DNA of 34,173 bases, from contig NZ_PDZH01000045.1 in NCBI RefSeq assembly GCF_002735695.1, positions 1 to 34,173 of the forward strand, in the 5' to 3' direction. The stretch is from Chitinimonas sp. BJB300 (GTDB taxonomy: Bacteria; Pseudomonadota; Gammaproteobacteria; Burkholderiales; Chitinimonadaceae). The notes below the pieces were generated by a model. It saw only the letters and a list, made by a program, of their open reading frames with translations. It had not been told where the DNA came from and made no database searches. Both the position numbers and the translations under genes were made by a program. This document shows, one piece after another, positions 25,396-33,212 of the stretch; positions within the stretch are counted from its first letter, which is position 1, and every line of letters starts with the position of its first letter.

Positions 25396-25418
25396 TATAG
25401 ACATCCTATCCGTCTATA
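25396..25418 (-). promoter_or_regulatory. Inverted repeat overlapping the likely promoter of the solute-binding protein gene
   Basis: TATAGAC (25396-25402) and GTCTATA (25412-25418) are perfect 7-bp complements separated by 9 bases. On the minus strand the downstream arm runs into TCTATAAT, a good -10 hexamer, followed by TAGGAG. A bound regulator would therefore mask the promoter. No convincing -35 is seen. Confidence 0.35.
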
Positions 25419-25498
25419 GCTTTTACTTTGCAGCCGAGACCAGCCTCCTGAGTTTCTTAAAGGCTCCGTATGTCAAAGTGCTATGAACAGGACAACTC

Positions 25499-25894
25499 TC
25501 ACCTTGCGTTGCGCATGAAGTCAGCGGTACGCATAAACGCCTGTTCCAAATGGGCTTTCAATGCGGGTTGATCGCCAATCTGCTCATCCATAGCTTGGTA
25601 CATGCAATACAGCCATTCATCCCGCATACGTTCGTCAATATGAAACGGCAGATGACGCGCACGGAGCATCGGGTGGCCGAATTTCTCCACGAATAGAGGT
25701 GGCCCACCCAACCAGCCTGAAAGGAACAGGAATAATTTCTCGGCAGCCTCGGTCAGGTCGGGTTGATGAATCGCTCGGACGCCGGCTGCAACCGGGTCGG
25801 TATCCATGATTTCATAAAAGCGATTGACCAATTGGCGTACGGCAAGCTCGCCACCGAGTTGCTCATAGGGGGCGATTTCCTGAATGTCACTCAT
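25499..25894 (-). CDS. Group II truncated haemoglobin
   Basis: This 131-aa 2-on-2 globin likely handles O2 or NO (TrHbO class). Visible family features are YEQLGGE at the start, FYEIM (tyrosine at B10), FLFLSGWLGGPPLFVEKFGHP, and RARHLPF, whose His is the proximal haem ligand, followed by MRDEWLYCM with the conserved Trp at G8. I choose ATG 25894 (MSDIQEIAPYEQLGG); the frame extends seven codons further. The ATG overlaps the last codons of the ykgJ-like gene (ATGAGTGA, 8-bp overlap), so the two are translated together. Confidence 0.9.
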   Translation of the reverse strand: MSDIQEIAPYEQLGGELAVRQLVNRFYEIMDTDPVAAGVRAIHQPDLTEAAEKLFLFLSGWLGGPPLFVEKFGHPMLRARHLPFHIDERMRDEWLYCMYQAMDEQIGDQPALKAHLEQAFMRTADFMRNAR

Positions 25895-26264
25895 TGCTTC
25901 TGACTGCCTCGGCAAGCGGTTGAAAAATGGATCGGGCTACTTGGCTCAGTATGAGCGGTGGTAATTGATGCTTATTCCGTGCGGCCGTGCACTGGCTGTC
26001 GCCCGGTTGGACTTCACGACAGGGGCTGGGACGCGCATCATAAACGCTGCAGCGTGTTGCCTTCCCTACTTCACCTTCCAGTGCCACGCAACGCGGCTGG
26101 CGCGCCCAGCTGCCGGCCATGCACAGGTGCCAGTCGTTTACTTTTTCGGTCATCGCATCCGGTAGGCTACGCATTGATGCTTCAGCCCAGTAGAAGGAAA
26201 CACGAAAAGCGGCACAGCAAGCACCGCAGTTAAGGCATGGATGAGCATCGGGGGTATGGGTCAT
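25887..26264 (-). CDS. YkgJ-family cysteine-cluster protein
   Basis: This 125-aa protein begins MTHTPDAHPCLNCGACCAAF, with the CxxCxxCC cluster (residues 10-17) that defines the YkgJ/UPF0153 family of predicted metal-binding (Zn or Fe-S) proteins. Further cysteines at ~48, 59, 73, 82 and 92 (LCMAG, PRCVAL, TRCSVYDARPSPCREV) are also family-typical. The biochemical role of the family is not established. The frame stays open to 26375, but residues before ATG 26264 would be encoded partly by the repeat element at 26308-26455, so I reject that extension. It overlaps the haemoglobin gene by 8 bp. Confidence 0.85.
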   Translation of the reverse strand: MTHTPDAHPCLNCGACCAAFRVSFYWAEASMRSLPDAMTEKVNDWHLCMAGSWARQPRCVALEGEVGKATRCSVYDARPSPCREVQPGDSQCTAARNKHQLPPLILSQVARSIFQPLAEAVRSNE

Positions 26265-26307
26265 GGCAAGGCCGGTTTGGACCCCAAAGGCAGTCACCGT
26301 TAAGCGG

Positions 26308-26455
26308 GTAAGAACTTGTCTAAAGTTTGCTGTGCATTGGCAATATGGTGTTGAAAACATCCTCGGAATGCGCATTTACCCTGTGTGAGCTTCGCTTCCT
26401 CGGCTGTTTTCGCCTTATCTTGCCTTAGCTCGCAAGACTTTAGACTGGTTCTAAG
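26308..26455 (-). repeat. 148-bp near-palindromic repeat element, intact copy 3 (dusC 3' end)
   Basis: This third copy has exactly the same length and the same orientation as the one at 21851. It starts GTAAGAACTTGTCTAAAGTT and ends AGACTTTAGACTGGTTCTAAG. Interior blocks match (GGCAATATGGTGTTGAAAA, CCTCGGAATGCGCATTTACC, GCTTCCTCGGCTGTTTTCGC). Its outer end overlaps the last codons of dusC, and its other end lies 44 bases before the ykgJ-like start. Confidence 0.88.
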
Positions 26456-27372
26456 CTATTCATCTGTTGTTGGGTACGGATTTCACGAAACAGTGCCGTG
26501 GCTTCCGGGTAACTCCGGCGCAAATAACCCAGCCACTGTTTGAGGCGTCCGGGTGCATAAGTCGGCGCGCCCTGGCCAATCAACCCCTGATGGAACTCGC
26601 CGATAATCGGCAGCATGTTAGACCACTCCACCACATCGGCGGGCTGGCCGGCGACAGCGGCGCGAATCTGCCGTGCCAGATCGGGCCGGGCCACCAACCC
26701 CCGGCCGAGCATGAAATCTTCGCAGCCCGATTCCCGGCGACATTGCAGAAAGTCTTCAACTGTCCATATCTCGCCATTGGCAACGACCGGCACAGATACG
26801 GCTTTTTTGATAAGCGCAATCCAATGCCAATGCGCCGGTGGCTTGTAACCGTCCAACTTGGTGCGGGCGTGTACAACCAGCTCGGCAGCGCCGCCATCGG
26901 CCAGTGCACGGGCACAGTCCAACGCCAGATCGGTGTTTTCGTAACCCAGTCGCATCTTGGCAGTAACCGGCACGGAGGCCGGCACGGCACGACGCACTTC
27001 GCGCACGATGGCATGAAGCAAGTCAGGCTCCTGCAATAGCACCGCGCCCCCCCGATGGCGGTTTACCGTCTTGGCCGGGCAACCAAAATTCAAGTCTATG
27101 CCAGGTGCGCCTAATTCAGCCGCCCTGGCGGCATTGTCTGCCAGGCAAACAGGGTCCGACCCCAGCAGTTGCAGTTTGAGCAGCACCCCGGCCGGTGTAT
27201 GCCAGTGGTTGGCCCATTCTGGCGCGACACGCTTGAAATAACGCGGTGGTAGCAACGTGGACGTGACGCGTACAAATTCGGTGACGCACCAATCCACGCC
27301 GCCAATGCGGGTGAGTGCGGCGCGCAATGGGGCATCAACCAAGCCTTCCATAGGGGCAAGCGAGATGCGCAA
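26440..27372 (-). CDS. dusC: tRNA-dihydrouridine(16) synthase DusC
   Basis: This FMN enzyme reduces uridine to dihydrouridine in the tRNA D-loop. The N-terminus [20 protein letters not shown] matches the Dus family, and [15 protein letters not shown] contains the catalytic Cys and neighbouring tRNA/FMN-binding residues. [26 protein letters not shown] and [13 protein letters not shown] are FMN-site blocks. [11 protein letters not shown] and GYKPPAHW favour the DusC subfamily (U16). Length is 310 aa. The final codons (NSLEPV then TAA) are encoded by the end of the repeat element, so the natural C-terminus appears to have been replaced. All catalytic parts lie upstream. Confidence 0.92.
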   Translation of the reverse strand: MRISLAPMEGLVDAPLRAALTRIGGVDWCVTEFVRVTSTLLPPRYFKRVAPEWANHWHTPAGVLLKLQLLGSDPVCLADNAARAAELGAPGIDLNFGCPAKTVNRHRGGAVLLQEPDLLHAIVREVRRAVPASVPVTAKMRLGYENTDLALDCARALADGGAAELVVHARTKLDGYKPPAHWHWIALIKKAVSVPVVANGEIWTVEDFLQCRRESGCEDFMLGRGLVARPDLARQIRAAVAGQPADVVEWSNMLPIIGEFHQGLIGQGAPTYAPGRLKQWLGYLRRSYPEATALFREIRTQQQMNSLEPV

Positions 27373-27573
27373 GATGAAATCCAGGTTTTCCAGAAGGCAA
27401 GGATTCTAGCAAATGTTGGCGATGCCTGAGCCAACCACGGCATGCAATTCTGTCTATAACTCAATGTACGAGCGGCCGTAATGCCCGGCCTGGGCAACAC
27501 ATGTGCAAGGTTCCTGCCCTCCTTGGCACAAAGATAACAAAGCTAATAATCTTGGGCGACGTGGAGCCCCATC

Positions 27574-29217
27574 ATGAAAAACCTTAGTTTCGCCTTGCGT
27601 ATTGGCATTGGCTTTGCGCTTTTACTGGTATTGATGGTAACCGTCGCCATTACCGGTACGCTGGGCGTACAAGGTCAGTATTCAAAAATCAAAGATTTGG
27701 TGACGGGTGATATTGCAATGAACAGCATTGCAGGTAACACCCGTTATCACATGGGTAATCTGCGTCGGTTTGAGAAAGACTGTTTCATCAATGTGGAGTC
27801 ATCCGCAAAGGTCAAAGAGTACCGCGAGAAGTGGGATGACTCCTTTCAAAAGGCCAAAGCCAGTCTGAAACAGTTTGAAGTCTTGCTCAGCAATCCCACT
27901 ACCCCGCCAGAAGCCCGTACCCGCCTTTCCGCGTTGGTTAGTCACATAGATAAATATGGCGATGGGTTTGTCAAAGTCAGCGGAGAGCTTGGCAAGACAC
28001 TCACCACGACCAATGACGCCAATAAGGCTATGGGGGCATATAAGCCCGTTGTGCACGATATGGAAGAAACCCTGACCCAGATAGTGAAAGACTCCGAAGA
28101 ACGTGCAGGCCACGTAACGGATGAGCTTTCCGCCAGCAAGGCAAGCACTGAAAAGGCACTGTGGGTGCAGGCAGGCTTGGCGATTCTGGTGGGCGTCATC
28201 ATCGCGTCTTACGTCGCCCATTCCATTCGGCAGCCGCTGAATGAAGCTCAGGCTGCTGCCAGCAAGATAGCAGATGGCAATAACCTGACGGTCGCCATAC
28301 CCAGTTCGGGCAACAACGAAGTCAGCCATACCGTGAATGCCTTCCGTCGTGTGTTGGACAGCTTGCGTAGCTTGGTAATTGAAACGCGTACGGGCGCTCA
28401 GGAAGTGGCGACCTCCGCCAACGAAATGAATACCATCTCGGAGCAAGTCGCTACCGCTTCCAGTAAACAAGCAGCTGCATCGGCTGCCGTGGCATCGGCA
28501 ATTGAAGAGTTGACAGTCAGCATTGCCGTGGTGTCGGAAAGTGCGAACAGTGTAAAACGCGATGCCAATCATGCGGCTAGCCAGGCAGGGGAAGGTCAGC
28601 AGTTGGCCGGCCGCACGGCAGATGAAATTGCCCATATTGCCGATGCCTTGAGCGAAGCAGCGACCGCGATTGAGGCACTGAATGCGCGCTCGGATGAGAT
28701 CGGCGGCATTGTGCGTGTAATCAAAGACATTGCTGATCAGACTAATCTATTGGCACTGAATGCCGCCATTGAGGCGGCACGTGCCGGCGAGCAAGGCCGT
28801 GGCTTTGCGGTGGTGGCGGATGAGGTACGCAAGTTGGCTGAACGCACTACCACGGCAACGATCGATATCTCCAGCAAGATCACCACGGTTCAGCGCGATA
28901 CGGACAGCGCCAGCCAGCGCATGTTGGACGCCAGCGGCAGAATCGACACTGGCGTGGCATGTGCGCGTGAACTGGCGGAGGCTATGGCCCAGATACGCAA
29001 GGGATCGACCAGCACGGTCAATACCCTGACTGAAATTGCCGATGCCATACGAGAACAAAAAGTAGCGGCAGACCAGATTGCGCAGAATGTGGAACGGATC
29101 GCCCAGATGAGCGAAGAGAATCATGCCTCGGTCTCGTCGGCCAACTTCCTGGCAAAGCGCTTGAGTACGTTGTCGCTGGGGTTGAATGCGCAGATTGGCC
29201 GCTTTGTTGTGGACTGA
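27574..29217 (+). CDS. Methyl-accepting chemotaxis protein
   Basis: This 547-aa transmembrane chemoreceptor has membrane segment 1 at residues ~10-32 ([20 protein letters not shown]) and a periplasmic four-helix-bundle sensor domain (~33-190). Membrane segment 2 (~192-214, [20 protein letters not shown]) leads into HAMP (~215-270) and the methyl-accepting signalling coiled coil. Its hairpin tip is the invariant [20 protein letters not shown] then [18 protein letters not shown], which contacts CheA/CheW. No C-terminal CheR-binding pentapeptide is seen (ends QIGRFVVD). It is divergent from dusC with a 201-bp gap in which I see no clear sigma-28 promoter. The start has only a weak GTGGAG site. 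Ligand unknown. Confidence 0.92.
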   Translation: MKNLSFALRIGIGFALLLVLMVTVAITGTLGVQGQYSKIKDLVTGDIAMNSIAGNTRYHMGNLRRFEKDCFINVESSAKVKEYREKWDDSFQKAKASLKQFEVLLSNPTTPPEARTRLSALVSHIDKYGDGFVKVSGELGKTLTTTNDANKAMGAYKPVVHDMEETLTQIVKDSEERAGHVTDELSASKASTEKALWVQAGLAILVGVIIASYVAHSIRQPLNEAQAAASKIADGNNLTVAIPSSGNNEVSHTVNAFRRVLDSLRSLVIETRTGAQEVATSANEMNTISEQVATASSKQAAASAAVASAIEELTVSIAVVSESANSVKRDANHAASQAGEGQQLAGRTADEIAHIADALSEAATAIEALNARSDEIGGIVRVIKDIADQTNLLALNAAIEAARAGEQGRGFAVVADEVRKLAERTTTATIDISSKITTVQRDTDSASQRMLDASGRIDTGVACARELAEAMAQIRKGSTSTVNTLTEIADAIREQKVAADQIAQNVERIAQMSEENHASVSSANFLAKRLSTLSLGLNAQIGRFVVD

Positions 29218-29264
29218 AGTCGGCCAGGCTATTAGCTAATGGGGGGCTTGGCGTGTGGCCGTGG

Positions 29265-30212
29265 CTATTGCGCCGTGGCCACGAGATAGCCCGCCATGCT
29301 TTGGTTTGCAAACGGGTCGGCCGCGTCGATATAGCGCATCGCCGACTTTACGTCCCGCCAGCCTATATATTCCATCAGGGTTTTCAAATCCCAGCCACTT
29401 GCGGTTGCCCAGCCGGCAAAGCCTCGGCGTAGCGAGTGGCTGCTGAAATCATCGGGTACCAGCAACCCTGCCTGCGTGAACAACCGGCGTAACAGTGGGA
29501 TCAAGCTGTTCAAGTGTAAACCGGTGTCGCTTACCTTGCCCCAACGGTCAATCCCGCGAAAAACCGGACCACTGGTCAAACCGGCCAGACCAATCCAGTC
29601 GCCATAAGCCGTGACAGGGCACAGCTGCGCCAGCGCCGGAACCCGGTAGGTACGTCCCCGTAGCTGCCGGTCTCCTTTGCTCTGCGGCAGAAAGCATTGC
29701 ATTCCCTGTCCTGGCAACAGCTGGATGAATTCCACACTCAGCCGCTTTAATTCATCGCCGCGAAACCCACGCCAGAAACCGATCAGCAACAAGGCTTTGT
29801 CACGGGTGTGACGCAGTACAGCGGTTTGATCTTCAGCCGTTTTGGCTTGGCTTATTGCGATATCCAGCCATGCAGCTACTTGTTGAAGTTGGTTGATCTG
29901 TAAGGGGGTTGCCTGCTTCTCTTGTGCCGGGTGCAGTACTTGGATGCCCTTGAGCGCCTTGCGTACCACCGGGGCCTTTGTGGGGTCGGGAAAGCCTTGG
30001 TCAATATGCCATTGGGCCAGTGCTGCCAAGCGTTGTCTGAGCGTATTGACCGACAACTTGCCTGCATAGTCCACCAGATACCGGGCAATGGCATCTGCCG
30101 TGGCCGGCAGGAACCCACGCCACTCCACTTCGAAATGCCGGACTGCCGAGGCGTAGCTGCGCCGCGTGTTCTCGCGGGTGGCAGCTTCCAAGTATTGGTT
30201 CAACTTACTCAT
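29265..30212 (-). CDS. Stand-alone tyrosine recombinase / integrase
   Basis: This 315-aa site-specific recombinase has an N-terminal SAM-like core-binding domain (residues ~1-95, AATRENTRRSYASAVRHF). The catalytic domain has Arg in GFWRGFRGDELKRL, Lys in PQSKGDRQLRG, the HSLRRGF box (His and Arg), Trp in GWRD in place of the second His, and the nucleophile Tyr in SAMRYIDAAD. All catalytic positions are filled. No excisionase, phage genes, tRNA or obvious att repeats are nearby, and both neighbours are ordinary signalling genes. It therefore resembles solitary integrases seen scattered in proteobacterial genomes rather than part of an intact island. It is convergent with the chemoreceptor gene. 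Confidence 0.88.
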   Translation of the reverse strand: MSKLNQYLEAATRENTRRSYASAVRHFEVEWRGFLPATADAIARYLVDYAGKLSVNTLRQRLAALAQWHIDQGFPDPTKAPVVRKALKGIQVLHPAQEKQATPLQINQLQQVAAWLDIAISQAKTAEDQTAVLRHTRDKALLLIGFWRGFRGDELKRLSVEFIQLLPGQGMQCFLPQSKGDRQLRGRTYRVPALAQLCPVTAYGDWIGLAGLTSGPVFRGIDRWGKVSDTGLHLNSLIPLLRRLFTQAGLLVPDDFSSHSLRRGFAGWATASGWDLKTLMEYIGWRDVKSAMRYIDAADPFANQSMAGYLVATAQ

Positions 30213-30318
30213 TCACTGACATCTCGTAATTCAGGCTTGGTTTACAGGCTTGCGGCGACATTGTCACTTCGCGAGATTGCCTTATATGGCGGGTGCAGGC
30301 AATCCAGCGTATTTGCAG

Positions 30319-31557
30319 TTAAGGCCTGCTCTCGATTGGCAGGATGGCCCGGAACCGTGAACCTTGCCCCACGGTGCTGTCCACTTCAATCCGCCCGCCA
30401 TGTTGCTGGAGAATGCCCCATGAAAGCGCCAGCCCCAAACCCGTACCGGTACCAATGGGTTTGGTTGTGAAAAAGGGTTCGAAGATACGCTTCAGATTCT
30501 GGTAGGGAATACCGATGCCGGTATCTTCCACCTCTACCCATGCCCAGTCGTCGTGCGAGCCAGTACGCACCGTGATGACACCCTGGGTTTCTATGGCTTG
30601 TGCGGCATTGATCAATAGGTGATAAAAAACTTGGTTGAGTTGAGGCAGATTGCACATCAAAGGGGGTAGGTCTTGATATTCAAGTTTGATATGGGCTTTC
30701 TGCCTTAGGATAGGGCCTAACAAATTAAGTGTACTATCAAGCCCTGATTGTAGATGCGCGGTTTGAAACCCCGTGGTATGAGTAAATGAAAATTCTTTCA
30801 GGTTGTTCACAATGACTTCAATACGATTCAGACCCTCGCGAGACTCCTGAATCAATTGCGACATATCCTGCCGTAGAAAATGGAAATCGCAAGCTTGGTA
30901 GAGATGCTGTATATGCGCCAGTGTTTGAGGCTCTTGCGCAATCAAGGATTCGGCAGCACCATACGCATCCAATATCTGTAGCAATTCTTGGGCATATTTT
31001 TCCAACGAATAAAGATTTGAGCCGATAAAACCGATAGGGTTATTGATTTCATGTGCCACCCCAGCGGCTAATTGGCCGAGCGATGCCATCTTTTCATTTT
31101 GCAGTAATTGGCTTTGAGTGGCTTTTAGTTTTTCCAACAACCGGGCTTGTGCTCGCTGCGTACTTGATATTTCACGTTGCTTAGCAGCGAGTACGCCATT
31201 GAGGGCACAAATACATTCAAATAAGCGTTCACTTTCACGCACATCATATTCGCCAATCAGTTCGATATGATCGCCGCGGCGATAGACCTTGCCGGTAATG
31301 CTATGCCCATGGGCATGGCTATCGACGAAGGTGAGAAATCCAGAAAACAGCAAGTCTCCCGCTTCAGCGGGTTTTTCCAATAATTCGCAAAAAACAGGAT
31401 GGGTCATACACAATGCAGCATTCACTAAGCCATCGTCGGGTTGCCTGCCCAGTAAATGATAAAAGCCTGCATTGGCTTCAAGGCAATACCCATCGGATGA
31501 CCATAAAGCATAGACAACGGCATACAGTTCACGCAGCACGGGTGGCATAAGGGCCAT
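30319..31557 (-). CDS. Soluble PAS-type sensor histidine kinase
   Basis: This 412-aa cytoplasmic kinase has no membrane segment. An N-terminal PAS-like sensor (~10-110; VVYALWSSDGYCLEANAGFY) is followed by a coiled coil. Next is a dimerisation/phosphoacceptor helix with His169 (GQLAAGVAHEINNPIGF) and an HATPase domain: N box LINAAQAIE, G1 VEDTGIGIP, F box FEPFFTTKPIGTGTGLGL. It belongs to the same subfamily as the hybrid kinase immediately upstream (31685-32920), sharing sequence through the kinase core (NEKMASLGQLAAGVAHEINN against TEKMASIGQLAAGIAHEINN). That suggests tandem duplication with different sensor inputs. A partner regulator is likely the adjacent HD-GYP protein or one elsewhere. 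Confidence 0.88.
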   Translation of the reverse strand: MALMPPVLRELYAVVYALWSSDGYCLEANAGFYHLLGRQPDDGLVNAALCMTHPVFCELLEKPAEAGDLLFSGFLTFVDSHAHGHSITGKVYRRGDHIELIGEYDVRESERLFECICALNGVLAAKQREISSTQRAQARLLEKLKATQSQLLQNEKMASLGQLAAGVAHEINNPIGFIGSNLYSLEKYAQELLQILDAYGAAESLIAQEPQTLAHIQHLYQACDFHFLRQDMSQLIQESREGLNRIEVIVNNLKEFSFTHTTGFQTAHLQSGLDSTLNLLGPILRQKAHIKLEYQDLPPLMCNLPQLNQVFYHLLINAAQAIETQGVITVRTGSHDDWAWVEVEDTGIGIPYQNLKRIFEPFFTTKPIGTGTGLGLALSWGILQQHGGRIEVDSTVGQGSRFRAILPIESRP

Positions 31558-31684
31558 TACTGCCGACCCACATATAGTTTGATGTAAGCCATGAAAAAGA
31601 TGCGTAGACAGCTGCTTTCTGAGAATGACTGGGCTGCATAATTAAGTCGCATTACTCGCTGCAACTCACAAGCGTCGTGTATTA

Positions 31685-32920
31685 TCACTGCGTATTTCCA
31701 GCAGTGTTATTGGGCCCGGTTTGCCGAATCGGCAGGGAAATATGAAATGTCGTGCCCTTCCCTACTTCGCTTTCTATCTCAATGGTGCCATGGTGTTTTT
31801 GGATGATGCCGTACGATAGCGACAGGCCAAGCCCTGTGCCCTTGCCTATGGGTTTGGTGGTAAAGAAAGGGTCAAACACCTTGGACCGGATATCGTTCGG
31901 TATGCCACAGCCGGTGTCAGAGAAGGTTATCCATACTTTGTCTTTACTGCGGCCTGTCCGAATCGTAATCTTGCCGCGCGTTTCGCCTATTGCATGGGCG
32001 GCATTGATCGCCAAGTTCATGAACACTTGATTCAAGTGGGCAGCCACACATTCGACTTCAGGTAGTACACCATACTCCTTGATGATTTCAGCTTTGTATT
32101 TTATTTCATTGCTGACGATATTCAGCGTTGAATCAATGCCTTTATGTAAGTCGGCCAGCTTAAAATCTAAGCTGTCATCTACATGCGAAAAATCCTTGAG
32201 GTCTTGTACTATGTTTTTGACGCGCGATATGCCGTCTTTTGACTCTGTAATCAAGTTAGGGATATCTTCCTTGAGGAATTCAATATCCAATTCTTTTCGC
32301 AGGCTGGCCAATTGAGCGAGCTGATGCTCATCTGCCATAGTGGCGGAAATCTGCTCATACGTATCCAACATTTGGAATACAGAAGAAAGATATCGTTCTA
32401 ATGAACCGATATTGGAGTAGACAAAACCGATAGGGTTATTGATTTCGTGTGCAATACCCGCCGCCAGTTGGCCGATGGACGCCATCTTTTCAGTCTGTAC
32501 CAATTGCTGTTTGACGTCTTGCAAAGAATGCTGGACTCTGGCAATCCGCTGCAAAGCCCGTATCCGTGCATCCAATACATCGAATCGAATGGGCTTTATC
32601 AGGTACTCATCCGCGCCGGCTTCCAAACCTTCGATCAGTGATTCGGTCCCCTCCAGCGACGTCATCATGATGATCGATACCCACCGATCTGTTTTGATTT
32701 GCCTTATTAGCCGCGTGGCTTCAATCCCCCCGATACCCTGCATTATGACACCCATCAGGATGACATCGGGTAACTCTTCCAAATAGCATTGCACGGCATC
32801 TTCACCGGATCGTGAATGGGTTACGCGATGCCCCTTGTCTTCAATAAATTCTTTGACGGGCATGGCATAGGTTCTTGAATCTTCAACCAGCAGTACATGT
32901 AACGTTTGTTTGTCGTTCAT
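31685..32920 (-). CDS. Hybrid kinase with a receiver domain lacking the phospho-accepting Asp
   Basis: This 411-aa protein starts at ATG 32920 with GGGGGAAT upstream (the frame extends 13 codons further). An N-terminal receiver domain (~6-122) precedes a kinase core with phosphoacceptor His158 (GQLAAGIAHEINNP), N box LAINAAHAIGE, G1 SDTGCGIP and FFTTKPIGKGTGLGL. In the receiver, the acidic pair (Glu13-Asp14), Thr87 and Lys109 are kept, but the phosphorylation site reads ILMGVIMQG: Gly57 (codon GGT, 32750-32752) replaces the Asp expected in ILMDVIMPG. The receiver probably cannot be phosphorylated in the usual way and may act as a constitutive or protein-binding input domain. It is divergent from the HD-GYP gene. 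Confidence 0.87.
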   Translation of the reverse strand: MNDKQTLHVLLVEDSRTYAMPVKEFIEDKGHRVTHSRSGEDAVQCYLEELPDVILMGVIMQGIGGIEATRLIRQIKTDRWVSIIMMTSLEGTESLIEGLEAGADEYLIKPIRFDVLDARIRALQRIARVQHSLQDVKQQLVQTEKMASIGQLAAGIAHEINNPIGFVYSNIGSLERYLSSVFQMLDTYEQISATMADEHQLAQLASLRKELDIEFLKEDIPNLITESKDGISRVKNIVQDLKDFSHVDDSLDFKLADLHKGIDSTLNIVSNEIKYKAEIIKEYGVLPEVECVAAHLNQVFMNLAINAAHAIGETRGKITIRTGRSKDKVWITFSDTGCGIPNDIRSKVFDPFFTTKPIGKGTGLGLSLSYGIIQKHHGTIEIESEVGKGTTFHISLPIRQTGPNNTAGNTQ

Positions 32921-33212
32921 GTATTCCCCCAATGGTGGGCTGAAGTCCGCCAGGTGCACTTGGCGACTTCGCCTCTGATTGTTACTTTAGACCAGCAATC
33001 CCCCTCATCTAAGATACTCTAGCTAAATGGTTGGTGGTTGAAGTGGATGAATGAATACCCCGTAGAGGGATATAACAATATGCCTAATTCGATGGGCCCA
33101 AATGGATAGCAGAGCCTAAATGCCGCCAGGAGTTGCAATTACCCACGTACGGCATATCTTTAATACTCTGCGCAGCGCTAATAAATGAGTAGGCACCCGG
33201 AAGTCATTTGAC

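Noticed and set aside
27799-28635. Minus-strand ORF (278 codons) inside the chemoreceptor gene
   Set aside because: It is antisense to clearly coding sequence, its composition is Cys/His/Arg-rich, and it has no recognisable domain.
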